Below are positions 1-9,017 of a stretch of DNA of 64,000 bases, piece after piece. Made by a program: the position numbers and the translations under genes. The notes beneath the pieces were generated by a model. That model worked only from the letters and a program-made list of their open reading frames with translations, was not told the origin of the DNA and ran no database searches. This stretch comes from Maribellus luteus. GTDB lineage: Bacteria; Bacteroidota; Bacteroidia; Bacteroidales; Prolixibacteraceae. Location: assembly GCF_003576475.1 (NCBI RefSeq), contig NZ_QWGR01000017.1:1-64000 (forward strand), read 5' to 3'. Within the stretch, counting starts at the first letter, position 1. Each line of letters starts with the position of its first letter.

Positions 1-35
1 GGTACTGCGTAACAGTGGGAGAGTAGGTCGCTGCC
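1..35 (+). rRNA. rrf: 5S ribosomal RNA, 3' end (partial)
   Basis: The first bases carry the conserved 3' portion of bacterial 5S rRNA, including the segment GGGAGAGTAGGTCGCTGCC that ends helix I/V in Bacteroidota. The 5' part lies outside the window, so this is the tail of an rRNA operon. It is followed at once by an intrinsic terminator. The exact 3' end is set by homology from memory and could shift by a base or two. Confidence 0.85.
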
Positions 36-45
36 AACTTTATTA

Positions 46-77
46 AAACCTGGTTCCATAAGGAGCCAGGTTTTTTT
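46..77 (+). terminator. Intrinsic terminator of the rRNA operon
   Basis: A 9-bp stem (49-57 with 62-70, one G-T pair, loop of four bases) is preceded by A residues and followed by seven T residues at 71-77. It lies about ten bases after the 5S rRNA end, the expected place for rRNA operon termination. Confidence 0.9.
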
Positions 78-223
78 ATGCAATAAACCCGTTAGAAAGA
101 AGAGATACTTACGCACAGCTTCTAATTGTAATGTTAGGTTCGGTTAATAAATGCAAAAAGTGCCTGCTCAATGGCACTCGCTTCAATGCTTTTCTTAGTT
201 TTGTGCAGTTAACGTTGAGTTAT

Positions 224-2239
224 ATGCAAAGGATACTTATAGCTTTTTTTATCGTATGTGTTTTCCTGTTAACGTCCGTAAGTACGTTTGCTCAGTCTGA
301 TTTGGATTTTCGCTCTGGCAGTGGAGCGCCGCAGGAAAGTAAGACCAAGACTGATTCGATCAAACCAGAAATCAGACTGTGGTATTTAAAGGGCTACGGA
401 GCGTTTATTGACTCTACCAAGCTCGATACGCTGCAAGATTATGTACACATATTTCACCCGGTTTATAAAAACAATGTAATTACGGCTTCTTATGTGGGGA
501 ACTACGGAACGCCCGCATTAGACAACAATTTCTTTAATCGTAACTACCAAACAAATTTCTTTTTTGCTCAGAGCAGGGATGCCTACTTTTTGTCGCCATC
601 AAAGCTGCAATACATCAATACCCATACTCCTTATACCCGGCTTGATTATACTCAGAGTGAGAATAAATCGAAGAACAATGAGACAAGGTTTAATGTGATT
701 CATTCCCAAAACGTAAAACCGTGGTGGAATTTCACATTTAGGGTGGATCTTGCCAAATCAGACGGACAATACATCGCCCAAGAAGCTAAAAACAATTCGG
801 TGGCATTGTATTCGAGTTATACCAAGGATAATGTATTTGTTCATGCGGGCTTTATTACCAACTCGATGAATAACAACGAAAATGGCGGTTTAACTTCCGA
901 TTCGTTGCTTTTGGATGAACAAGACGCAGAGTACTGGAATGTGAACTTAAATTCAACTCAATCTCATTTCGCCAGCAGCTATTTCTTTGCCAACGGTGAA
1001 TATCGCCTGGGGAAGTTTATTGAAACCGAAGAAGATGGGGAAGAAGTATTTCGTCCGATATTGGGCGCCATGTACAATTTTGAATTGAATTTCAACCGGC
1101 AGGAGTTTGTGGATGACGAGAAACTCAGCAATACATTCTTCCCGGTTTCTTATTATCCCGACACTTATACAAAAGATTCGATTCGCTACAACCGGTTGAC
1201 CAATATATTTCAACTGAAGCAATATGAAAATGCGAACAAAAAATACAGCTTTGGTAAGCGCGCCTTTTTGGGAGTTGAAATCAACAGAGGGTCAATGCCG
1301 GGGGTGTATGATTTTGTAGAGCGTAATTCACAATGGGAGTACCCGTCTCATCTGTTGGGAACACCTGTTCCTGATAGCATGGTTTACAGAAACGACATTA
1401 AATATTCAAACACTTTTGTGGGGGGTGGAATCTTTCGGGAAACCGGAAAATTTTGGAAGTGGAATGCGGAAGGACGTATCTACCTAACCGGAAGAAACGC
1501 CGGACAGACCGAATTGAGGGGGATTATTTATAAGCCGATGAATTTTATGGGCGATTCACTGGCTTCGATAAGTTTTTCCGGGGCGATCGAGAATTTGGAG
1601 CCCGATTACTTTCAGGAAAAGTTTTATTCGAACCATTACCGTTGGGACCAGAATCTGAAAACGGAGCAACGCTTAACTGCTGGTGGAACCTTTAAAATGC
1701 CCGGAAGAAAGCTGGAACTCGGCGCAAAATACGCCGTAATTAACAACTACATATACAACGATACGCTGGGGATTCCGAACCAGACCAGTAACGAAATCCT
1801 GGTTTTGTCGGCTTACATCGATAAAGACTTCAATTACCGGAATTTACATTTTCGTACGCGGGTGTTGTGGCAAAAGGCTTCGGAAGAAAGATACGTTCAT
1901 TTGCCCGAATGGTCGGCCTTTGTTTCGGCGTATTACCAGTTTACTATTTCGAAGGTGTTGTTAACGCAAATCGGATCTGATGTTCGGTACAACACCAAAT
2001 ATTACGCAGATGCTTATGCTCCGTCAACCGGAATGTTTTACCTGCAAAATGAAAAGGAATACGGCAATTACCCTTACATTGATGTGTATGCAAGCCTTCG
2101 CTTAAAACGAACCCGTGTGTTCTTTAAATTTGTGAACATCGGAACAAGATTCCTGAATGGAGAATATATGACGGTGCCGCATTATCCAATGAATCAGTCT
2201 ACATTCAGACTGGGCGTTTCGTGGGCATTTTACGATTAG
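224..2239 (+). CDS. Putative outer-membrane porin (Porin_10 type)
   Basis: A 671-residue protein with a clear signal peptide (about residues 1-24, ending TFAQ) and a mature part rich in alternating aromatic/polar strands, ending in Phe-Tyr-Asp, as expected of an outer-membrane beta-barrel. The sequence style (Trp-Tyr motif near residue 52, NFFNRNYQTNFFF, repeated Asn/Tyr strands) matches the putative porin family PF14121 of Bacteroidota. The reading frame is open back to 131, but those extra 31 residues do not look like an export signal, so the ATG at 224 is chosen. It follows the rRNA operon on the same strand but behind a terminator, so it probably has its own promoter. The 3' end overlaps the convergent Nudix gene by four bases. 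Confidence 0.75.
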   Translation: MQRILIAFFIVCVFLLTSVSTFAQSDLDFRSGSGAPQESKTKTDSIKPEIRLWYLKGYGAFIDSTKLDTLQDYVHIFHPVYKNNVITASYVGNYGTPALDNNFFNRNYQTNFFFAQSRDAYFLSPSKLQYINTHTPYTRLDYTQSENKSKNNETRFNVIHSQNVKPWWNFTFRVDLAKSDGQYIAQEAKNNSVALYSSYTKDNVFVHAGFITNSMNNNENGGLTSDSLLLDEQDAEYWNVNLNSTQSHFASSYFFANGEYRLGKFIETEEDGEEVFRPILGAMYNFELNFNRQEFVDDEKLSNTFFPVSYYPDTYTKDSIRYNRLTNIFQLKQYENANKKYSFGKRAFLGVEINRGSMPGVYDFVERNSQWEYPSHLLGTPVPDSMVYRNDIKYSNTFVGGGIFRETGKFWKWNAEGRIYLTGRNAGQTELRGIIYKPMNFMGDSLASISFSGAIENLEPDYFQEKFYSNHYRWDQNLKTEQRLTAGGTFKMPGRKLELGAKYAVINNYIYNDTLGIPNQTSNEILVLSAYIDKDFNYRNLHFRTRVLWQKASEERYVHLPEWSAFVSAYYQFTISKVLLTQIGSDVRYNTKYYADAYAPSTGMFYLQNEKEYGNYPYIDVYASLRLKRTRVFFKFVNIGTRFLNGEYMTVPHYPMNQSTFRLGVSWAFYD

Positions 2240-2865
2240 ATATGTTTTTCCTCGGCAATGTCCTGAAGTACATCGTAGAATTCCGAAAGAATCATGGCTG
2301 TGGCTCCCCAGATAATTTCATCTTTATAAATGATGCAGGGAACATCCAGTCTCCCGGTTAAAGTTTCCAGTTGAAGTTGCTGATAAGGAGGCCTGAAAAG
2401 TTCAATGGGGAAGTGAATGATCTTTTCCACTTCTTCGTTGCAGAGCTGACAGTCAGGCTTTTTGTGCAGCCAACCTACAATGGGCTTTATCTGAAAACGA
2501 CTTACTTCCACATAAAACTCCGATAGCTCTCCCAGAATTTCAATGGCTTCCTTTTTTACCCCGATTTCTTCCCATGTTTCACGTAAAGCGGTATCAACAG
2601 CAGTTTCACCCGGTTCAATCCTTCCACCGGGAAGTGCCATCTGACCGGCATGGTGTTTCATGTGTTGCGGGCGTTTTATAAGCAGCACATTTAAACGGTT
2701 TTCTTCCTCAAAAAGCAGGAGCAAAACGCTACTGTGCTTTATTCTGCTTTTGTCTTCCGGAGCTGCCTTCAGCGTGCGGTGGGGAGGCAGCAATTTGTAA
2801 TGCGATCCCAGGCCCGGAAGTTTCTTGTGCAGTGCATCCTTTATATTGTCTTTTAGGAAGTTCAT
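2236..2865 (-). CDS. Nudix hydrolase, CoA pyrophosphatase-like
   Basis: A 209-residue soluble protein. Residues 81-103 form a complete Nudix box (G-x5-E-x7-R-E-x2-E-E-x-G-V), which binds the metal that cleaves a diphosphate linkage. The stretch just before it (L61-L62...R65...G74...P79-G80-G81) resembles the UPF0035 signature of Nudix enzymes that hydrolyse coenzyme A to phosphopantetheine and adenosine 3',5'-bisphosphate. That substrate is inferred from the signature only; other nucleoside diphosphate derivatives are possible. A perfect TAnnTTTG box sits four bases before the ATG, so the mRNA may be leaderless. Confidence 0.8.
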   Translation of the reverse strand: MNFLKDNIKDALHKKLPGLGSHYKLLPPHRTLKAAPEDKSRIKHSSVLLLLFEEENRLNVLLIKRPQHMKHHAGQMALPGGRIEPGETAVDTALRETWEEIGVKKEAIEILGELSEFYVEVSRFQIKPIVGWLHKKPDCQLCNEEVEKIIHFPIELFRPPYQQLQLETLTGRLDVPCIIYKDEIIWGATAMILSEFYDVLQDIAEEKHI

Positions 2866-2869
2866 AGAG

Positions 2870-2877
2870 CAAAAATA
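2870..2877 (-). promoter_or_regulatory. -7 element (TATTTTTG) of the Nudix gene
   Basis: The minus strand reads TATTTTTG, a perfect match to the Bacteroidota -7 consensus TAnnTTTG. No convincing -33 TTTG was found at the usual spacing. Transcription would start at or beside the ATG at 2865. Confidence 0.45.
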
Positions 2878-2930
2878 ATCAAATCAGCTTCATTTCGGCA
2901 ATTATAAGCGTGCTTCTTGCCTTCGTCTGC

Positions 2931-4184
2931 CTAATCAAAACGAATGGTCTTGTCGGGCGAAATACGGCTGATCAGCCAGCTCGGAATAATCAGAATTAGC
3001 GAAGTGATGGTAATGGTTCCCAGGTTCAGCAACACCAAATGCAGTACCGAGAAATTCATGGGAACATAATCAACATAATAAGCGGCAGGATCGAGTTTGA
3101 TGATGCGAAAAATGCCCTGAAGCAGCACAATCGAAATCCCGATGACATTTCCCCACAACATGCCCCGGCTTGTCAGAAATACCGAGAGATAAATAAACAC
3201 CTTCCGGATACTCCAGTTGGCGCTTCCCATGGCTTTTAACACCCCAATCATTGAGGCGCGTTCGAGGATCAGCACCAGCAAGCCGGAAACCATGTTAAAC
3301 GAGGCAACGATTACCATTAATAAAAGGATGATCCACACATTCATATCAAGAACCGAGAGCCAGTCGAAGATTTGCGGATACAGCCGGGTGATGCTTTCGG
3401 TGCGCATAATATCGGCATCGGCATCGCGAAACTGGATAACGCTGTTGCGGATTTCCTGCTCAATATTATCAATCTGGTTGAAATTGTTGATGGCTACTTC
3501 AAAACCACTGATCTGGTCGTTTCGCCAGTCGTTAAGTCGTTGCACCTGTTTCAGATCGCCCAGGATAAATACTTTGTCGAATTCCTCAAAACCACTGCGG
3601 TAAACGCCGCAAACGGTGAGTTGCAGCAAGCGCGGAATAGCATCTTTTTCGTTGATGAAATAAACCACTACCCGATCGTTCAGTTTTATATTCAGGAGTT
3701 TGGAAAGATGCTCTGAAAGGATAATCTCGTTTACCCGGCTGCTGTCGTTAAGGAGGGGAACATGCCCCGCCACCAGGTTTTTGGCAAAAAAATCCCAGTT
3801 GTAATCTTTGGTTACCCCTTTGAAAATAATTCCCTGGTGATACTCATCGGTTTTGATCATTCCGGGCTTTGTGGCAAAAGGCTGAACATATTTTACTCCT
3901 GCAAGCGAACGAACCGTTTCAAGAAATGGCTGATCGGCTGATACCGGTCGCGTTTCGTACGAACTGTTCGAATCGTAATTAATGATTTGTATGTTGGAGC
4001 CAAAACCGATTACCCGGTCGCGTATTTCTTTTTTAAAACCGGTAACCACGGCTACCGAAACAATCATTACCGTCAGGCCAAGAGCAATTCCTATCAAGGC
4101 AATGCGAATAATACGCTGCGAAAGCAACTTACGTGTAGCCTTATCCGAAAAAAGGCGTTTTGCTATAAAAAGCTCGGTATTCAT
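2931..4184 (-). CDS. FtsX-family ABC transporter permease (LolC/E-like)
   Basis: A 417-residue inner-membrane protein with the FtsX/MacB layout: one N-terminal membrane helix (about 27-50), a large periplasmic domain (about 50-270), then three helices (about 275-305, 325-355, 385-410). Its length and the N-terminal block ELFIAKRLFSDK are typical of the LolC/LolE lipoprotein-release permeases of Bacteroidota. The role would be extraction of lipoproteins from the inner membrane together with a LolD-type ATPase, which is not present nearby. Assignment to LolE rather than another FtsX permease is inference. Confidence 0.7.
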   Translation of the reverse strand: MNTELFIAKRLFSDKATRKLLSQRIIRIALIGIALGLTVMIVSVAVVTGFKKEIRDRVIGFGSNIQIINYDSNSSYETRPVSADQPFLETVRSLAGVKYVQPFATKPGMIKTDEYHQGIIFKGVTKDYNWDFFAKNLVAGHVPLLNDSSRVNEIILSEHLSKLLNIKLNDRVVVYFINEKDAIPRLLQLTVCGVYRSGFEEFDKVFILGDLKQVQRLNDWRNDQISGFEVAINNFNQIDNIEQEIRNSVIQFRDADADIMRTESITRLYPQIFDWLSVLDMNVWIILLLMVIVASFNMVSGLLVLILERASMIGVLKAMGSANWSIRKVFIYLSVFLTSRGMLWGNVIGISIVLLQGIFRIIKLDPAAYYVDYVPMNFSVLHLVLLNLGTITITSLILIIPSWLISRISPDKTIRFD

Positions 4185-4223
4185 GGGGCTGAATTTACAT
4201 TTTTATCAGCACAAAATCCTTGT

Positions 4224-5237
4224 TTATATCTGTACTTTCTGAATTTCCATCACATCCTTCCTACGGTTTATAAAGGGCAAAACCAGCAACGATATAATAC
4301 CGATGAAAATGATCATAACCGTCATGGAAGTATGCGCAACAAAGGCGAAAATAATACCGTTTTCGTTGGCAACGCCATACAGCGACAGCGCTTCTTTGGC
4401 CATAAAATGCCAGGCTCCGATACCTCCCTGAACGGGCGCAACCATTCCGAAACTGGCCAGTACAAAGGTGGTCAGCCCGGCAATCGGAGTAAGGTTCGAT
4501 GTAAAATCAAATGCAAAAAAGATAACATAAAGCATCAGGTAGTACATAAACCAGATAAAGGCCGAATGAAAAAAGAACCAGCCTTTCTGCTTGATGTTGC
4601 GTATGGAAATAAAGCCTTCCTTAAAGTTTTGGATCACTTCCATCATTTTCCGGAAGATAGTTGTGTGTTTAAATGCTTTTCGGAACACGATAAACAGAAT
4701 AACGGCAACCGCCAGCGCGATAAGTAAAACAGGAGAACTGATCACCGCCATCAACTTATCTTTAATCTCCGGGTTTGACTCGATAAAATGGATCATTTTT
4801 CCAAATTGCGAGAAAATGACGACACCCAGTAAAATCAACAGCGAAATCATGTCGACCAATCGCTCTGCAACCACTGTCCCGATAAGTTTCGTAAAAGAAA
4901 TCTTTTCATACCGTGCCAGCACTCCGCAACGCGACACTTCACCCATTCGCGGAAAAGCCATGTTCATCAGGTAGCCGACCATAACTGCCAGAAAGGTATT
5001 GATAAACCTGGGTTTATGCCCAACCGGCTCAATCATCAAGCCCCAGCGCAGGGTTCGGCTAATGTGGCTAAGCAATCCTATAAAAAGCGACAGCCAAACC
5101 CAGCCGTATTTAACATCGTTTTTTAACACCGATTTAATGTGTTCAATATCCTGATCTTTGTAGATGAGCCAGAAAATAAAAGCTCCCGCTGCGAAGAAGG
5201 CCAGAAACTGGAGAATCTTTACAATCGTTTTTTTCAA
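4224..5237 (-). CDS. Flippase-like integral membrane protein (LPG synthase TM domain / YbhN family)
   Basis: A 337-residue polytopic protein with about eight hydrophobic segments, starting MKKTIVKILQFLAFFAAG. Motifs R-x-L-R-W near residue 65, P-R-x-G-E near 96-100 and the late block APVQGGIGAWH are characteristic of the PF03706 lysylphosphatidylglycerol-synthase transmembrane domain, also called UPF0104/YbhN. Family members are linked to lipid or polyprenyl-linked substrate flipping; the substrate here is unknown. It lies 39 bases upstream of the FtsX permease on the same strand, so the two may be cotranscribed, and it is divergent from rsmA. Confidence 0.75.
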   Translation of the reverse strand: MKKTIVKILQFLAFFAAGAFIFWLIYKDQDIEHIKSVLKNDVKYGWVWLSLFIGLLSHISRTLRWGLMIEPVGHKPRFINTFLAVMVGYLMNMAFPRMGEVSRCGVLARYEKISFTKLIGTVVAERLVDMISLLILLGVVIFSQFGKMIHFIESNPEIKDKLMAVISSPVLLIALAVAVILFIVFRKAFKHTTIFRKMMEVIQNFKEGFISIRNIKQKGWFFFHSAFIWFMYYLMLYVIFFAFDFTSNLTPIAGLTTFVLASFGMVAPVQGGIGAWHFMAKEALSLYGVANENGIIFAFVAHTSMTVMIIFIGIISLLVLPFINRRKDVMEIQKVQI

Positions 5238-5293
5238 AATACAGATTTTTTAAGCTTTCTGTAGCTAACAACCCATACTCCCTAAATTTTTAC

Positions 5294-5301
5294 TACTTTT
5301 G
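5294..5301 (+). promoter_or_regulatory. Candidate -7 element (TACTTTTG) for rsmA-mgtE
   Basis: TACTTTTG matches the TAnnTTTG consensus. The -33 region is weak. If used, it gives a leader of roughly 115 bases before the rsmA ATG, in the 184-base divergent intergenic region. Confidence 0.4.
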
Positions 5302-5421
5302 GGCTGCAAATTTACCGTCTGGTAATAGCTGTTTGTAGCGAACAAAAATAAAAATTTGTTTTATTAATCGACGTAAAAAAGAACAAGAAGTATCGAATAG
5401 AAATGGACGACACGGAAAGTA

Positions 5422-6195
5422 ATGAGTTTTGTCAAACCCAAAAAAGGTCTGGGTCAGCACTTTTTGACGGATCAGAATATTGCCCGTAAAATTGTTGACA
5501 GCCTGGGGAGCGATGTTCCGGATATTTTGGAAATCGGCCCCGGAATGGGAGTACTGACTCAATACCTCTTACAGCGTCCCGAACTGAATGTTCATGTTAT
5601 AGAGATCGACCGGGAATCGGTCGCCTATCTGCAGCAGCACTTTCCCACACTTCAACACATTTGGTCCGAAGACTTTCTGAAAGCGGATGTTGCCGGCAGG
5701 TTCGATGGGAAATTTAATGTGATCGGAAATTTTCCCTACAATATTTCATCGCAGATATTCTTTCGCGTTCTGGCCTGGCGAAACCGGATTCCGGAAACGG
5801 TTGGAATGGTGCAAAAAGAGGTGGCAGAACGAATTGCAGCTTCGAACGGCTCCAAAGTATATGGCATTTTAAGTGTTTTATTACAGGCATTTTTTGATAT
5901 TGAGTACCTGTTTACGGTTTCTGAAAACGTATTTAACCCGCCGCCAAAAGTAAAATCAGCGGTTATTCGGTTACGGCGAAACCAGGTAGAAACACTCCCC
6001 TGCAACGAAAATTTATTCATTCAGGTAGTGAAAGCAGCTTTTAACCAGCGGCGAAAAATGTTGCGGAATTCATTAAAGGATTTGTGCGAAGCACTGCCTG
6101 CCGAATTTGCCGAAAAACGCCCCGAACAGCTTAGCGTGAGTGATTTTATCCGGCTGACCGGAATGATTGAGAACCTTAAAAACAATAAGGCATGA
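5422..6195 (+). CDS. rsmA: 16S rRNA dimethyladenosine transferase RsmA (KsgA)
   Basis: A 257-residue SAM-dependent methyltransferase that dimethylates the two adjacent adenines in helix 45 of 16S rRNA during 30S maturation. Visible are the N-terminal KKGLGQHFL block, motif I E37-I-G-P-G-M-G43 (SAM binding), motif IV N103-F-P-Y106 (target adenine; Leu is more usual than Phe at the second place) and the C-terminal helical block [13 protein letters not shown]. Its stop overlaps the mgtE start by four bases (ATGA), so the two are translationally coupled. Confidence 0.95.
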   Translation: MSFVKPKKGLGQHFLTDQNIARKIVDSLGSDVPDILEIGPGMGVLTQYLLQRPELNVHVIEIDRESVAYLQQHFPTLQHIWSEDFLKADVAGRFDGKFNVIGNFPYNISSQIFFRVLAWRNRIPETVGMVQKEVAERIAASNGSKVYGILSVLLQAFFDIEYLFTVSENVFNPPPKVKSAVIRLRRNQVETLPCNENLFIQVVKAAFNQRRKMLRNSLKDLCEALPAEFAEKRPEQLSVSDFIRLTGMIENLKNNKA

Positions 6196-7550
6196 GCTTC
6201 GAAAATACAAGAGAATTTGTAGATCGGCTAAAGACTCTTATTGAAGAGGACAACCAACAAGGCGTAGCTGAATTATTGGAAGATCTTCACCCGGCTGACA
6301 TTGCCGAGATGATGGAAGACCTGACAATGGAAGAGGCGAAGTTTATTTACCGTTTGCTGGATGGTGAAACTGCTTCTGACGTGTTGGTAGAGATGGATGA
6401 AGCCGACCGAAGACGCCTTCTTCGCGAACTGCCTTCTGAAATTATTGTTAGCAAGTTTATCGACTTCATGGATTCGGATGATGCCGCTGACGTGGTGGCC
6501 GACCTGGACGAAGATCAACAGCGCGAGGTTCTTAACGAAATCGGGGACATTGAGCAAGCCGGCGATATTGTCGACCTGCTGGAGTACGACGAAGATTCGG
6601 CCGGTGGTATTATGGCAAAAGAGCTTGTGAAGGTGAACGAAAACTGGAACGTTGCCACTTGCCTGAAAGAGATCAGCAAACAAGCCGAAGAGGTTGACGA
6701 GATATTTTACATTTATGTGACCGACGACGATGATAAACTAAAAGGAGTATTGTCGTTGAAAAAACTCATTCTGAGTAACACCAACACGAAGATTGCCAAT
6801 TTATACAATCCCGAAATCAAAAAAGTGATTACGGATACACGCCAGGAAGAGGTGGCCGAAATTATGGACAAGTACGACTTGGTTGCGATTCCGGTAGTAG
6901 ACGATATTGGCCGTTTGAAAGGACGGATTACCTGGGACGACGTGATCGACATTGTGCGTGAAGAAGCTGAACGCGACTACCAGATGGTGTCGGGTATTAC
7001 CGGCGACGTGGAATCGAGCGACAAAGTTTGGCCGCTGATCCGCGCTCGTTTTCCCTGGCTGATGGTGGGCTTGTTGGGGGGAATTGTGAGTGCTACCATT
7101 TTGAAAACACATGGAGATTCGCTTTCAAAAGTTACCCAGCTTGCCTTTTTTATTCCCTTAATTGCCGCGATGGCCGGGAATGTGGGAGTTCAGTCGTCGT
7201 CGATTATTGTAAAGACAATCGCCAGCGGGGTGAAAGACATGGAGACACCCACGCGTAAATTACTGAAAGATATTTCGGTAGCCTTTCTTACTGCTACGGC
7301 TTTTTCGGTGCTTATTTTCATTTATAATTTTTTTACCGCAGGAGACTTACGTTTGACGTACGCTGTTTCCATTTCCCTTTTTATTGTGATTTTGTTTGCT
7401 TCGTTGTTTGGAACGATCATTCCTTTGGTTTTGCATAAGTTCAAGATTGACCCGGCTTTGGCAACGGGGCCCTTTATTACCACCATGAACGATATCCTGG
7501 GAATGTTTATTTACCTGGGGGTGGCAAGTCTGTTTTTTAATCTTGGTTAA
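6192..7550 (+). CDS. mgtE: Magnesium transporter MgtE
   Basis: A 452-residue Mg2+ channel/transporter. The order is an acidic alpha-superhelical N domain (about 1-130, with repeated [16 protein letters not shown] motifs), two CBS domains (about 135-255, containing YYV-type and AIPVVD motifs), a connecting helix and five C-terminal membrane segments (about 285-450, containing the conserved block [12 protein letters not shown] that lines the pore). The N and CBS domains sense cytosolic Mg2+ and gate the channel. The start overlaps the rsmA stop. It ends in a four-base overlap with the convergent permease. Confidence 0.93.
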   Translation: MSFENTREFVDRLKTLIEEDNQQGVAELLEDLHPADIAEMMEDLTMEEAKFIYRLLDGETASDVLVEMDEADRRRLLRELPSEIIVSKFIDFMDSDDAADVVADLDEDQQREVLNEIGDIEQAGDIVDLLEYDEDSAGGIMAKELVKVNENWNVATCLKEISKQAEEVDEIFYIYVTDDDDKLKGVLSLKKLILSNTNTKIANLYNPEIKKVITDTRQEEVAEIMDKYDLVAIPVVDDIGRLKGRITWDDVIDIVREEAERDYQMVSGITGDVESSDKVWPLIRARFPWLMVGLLGGIVSATILKTHGDSLSKVTQLAFFIPLIAAMAGNVGVQSSSIIVKTIASGVKDMETPTRKLLKDISVAFLTATAFSVLIFIYNFFTAGDLRLTYAVSISLFIVILFASLFGTIIPLVLHKFKIDPALATGPFITTMNDILGMFIYLGVASLFFNLG

Positions 7551-8800
7551 AGCGAATTTATCGCGATTACCGGGTCGAGCCGGGCAGCCGAACGGGCGGG
7601 CATAAATCCGGCGAGAAATCCGATAACACTTGAGATTACAAGTCCTTTAATGATGTTCACCACTGTGAGTGTTATTTCAAATTCGGTGGAATAAGTAATG
7701 ATCAGAGTGCCGATGTAAATCAGCAGCAATCCCACAAGTCCTCCGATTACGGATAAAACAATGGCTTCAAAAATAAATTCAAGCAAAATGAAGTAGCGCT
7801 TGGCGCCCAGCGATTTCTGGATGCCGATAATTTTGGTACGCTCTTTTACCGAAACAAACATAATATTGGCAATCCCAAAACCTCCCACCAGGATAGAAAA
7901 GCCACCAATGATCGCTCCCGCCAGATTGAACACTTTGAAAAACTGATCGAAACGGGACGAGATCAGGCTTACTTCATTCAGCGCAAAGTCGTTGTCTTCC
8001 ACTGGTTTTAACCGGCGCAGCGTGCGCATAATGCCTTCTATTTCGGCTTTGAAGCGTTCGCTGTCGACATTGGGGCGGGCTTTAATACAAATGGTTTGCC
8101 CGATATCGCGGTTGCGAATGTCCACCATGTTCATGGATTTTATCACCGATATGTGAATGTTTTTGTCCATGGTATTTCCAAAGGCATCCTGTCCCTTTCT
8201 TCGGTAAACGCCAATCACCCGGAATTTATGTCCCTGGATTTTCATTACCCGGTCCAGCGCATTCATCCCTGCAAACAACTCTTTTTCAATATCGGCGCCA
8301 ATGACGGCAACCGGTGCGCCGTTCCGCATTTCTGACTCAGTGAAATAGCGGCCTTTCTCCACATCCAGGTTCCATACGTCGTACATGGCATGTGTAGTAG
8401 CCATAACGGTGACGTTGTCCATGTTGTCGCTTCCGGCCTGGACGGTACGCGAAAAGCCAAACAAAAATGCGGCGTTTTCAACCGTATTGGCACGCCGTAC
8501 AATTTCTTCGGCTTCTTCCAGTTCGGGAGAAGGGCGGTTCATGTATCGCCACCACGGGTACTCGGTTTCTCCTTCGGGCGGTGTCCATGGCCACTTGGCA
8601 ACATAAATCATGTTACTCCCCAGGCCTGAAAGCGATTCGCGGATGCCGCGTTCCAGCGAGTCGATCACCGTAAAAACCGAAATAATAGCAAAAATACCGA
8701 TGGTGATGCCCAGTAATGACAAAAGAGTACGAAGCTTGTTGGCCCGTAACGAATTAAAGGCAAACGATAAACTCTCATATGTGAGGCGAATCAGCAGCAT
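7547..8800 (-). CDS. MacB-type ABC transporter permease
   Basis: A 417-residue permease with the MacB_PCD plus FtsX arrangement: N-terminal helix with the block ANKLRTLLSLLGITIGIFA (about 18-42), a periplasmic domain (about 45-285) and three C-terminal helices (about 290-320, 340-370, 375-405), ending with the typical PARSAARLDPVIAI. Such permeases couple a cytosolic MacB/LolD-like ATPase to periplasmic export or efflux work. No ATPase or adaptor gene is adjacent, so the substrate cannot be inferred. It is convergent with mgtE and divergent from purH. Confidence 0.85.
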   Translation of the reverse strand: MLLIRLTYESLSFAFNSLRANKLRTLLSLLGITIGIFAIISVFTVIDSLERGIRESLSGLGSNMIYVAKWPWTPPEGETEYPWWRYMNRPSPELEEAEEIVRRANTVENAAFLFGFSRTVQAGSDNMDNVTVMATTHAMYDVWNLDVEKGRYFTESEMRNGAPVAVIGADIEKELFAGMNALDRVMKIQGHKFRVIGVYRRKGQDAFGNTMDKNIHISVIKSMNMVDIRNRDIGQTICIKARPNVDSERFKAEIEGIMRTLRRLKPVEDNDFALNEVSLISSRFDQFFKVFNLAGAIIGGFSILVGGFGIANIMFVSVKERTKIIGIQKSLGAKRYFILLEFIFEAIVLSVIGGLVGLLLIYIGTLIITYSTEFEITLTVVNIIKGLVISSVIGFLAGFMPARSAARLDPVIAINSL

Positions 8801-8984
8801 CGGTTCAATTTATTTCTGTAAAAATAACACTAGTTTTTTGATAAAAACGTTTACACCTAAAATCCTTTGGCATGTTTTATTAGTGTCGAAATAAATAAAT
8901 GATTACACTTTTCGTTCTAAATAAGAATTGCCGTATAATAATATTTTTAAAGTACTGTTATAATAGTAAATAAACGGTTTTTTT

Positions 8985-8992
8985 TATCTTTG
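8985..8992 (+). promoter_or_regulatory. -7 element (TATCTTTG) of purH
   Basis: TATCTTTG matches TAnnTTTG exactly and lies 25 bases before the purH ATG, after an A+T-rich stretch. No clear -33 TTTG at the usual distance. It may also feed the mre operon. Confidence 0.55.
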
Positions 8993-9017
8993 CGAGCGAA
9001 TCCGAAAAATCCAATAA

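Noticed and set aside
131-223. N-terminal extension of the porin
   Set aside because: Not signal-like; a proper signal peptide begins at the ATG at 224.
3217-4727. Several plus-strand frames of 66-246 codons opposite the permease and flippase genes
   Set aside because: Low-complexity antisense translations of real genes, without motifs or start signals.
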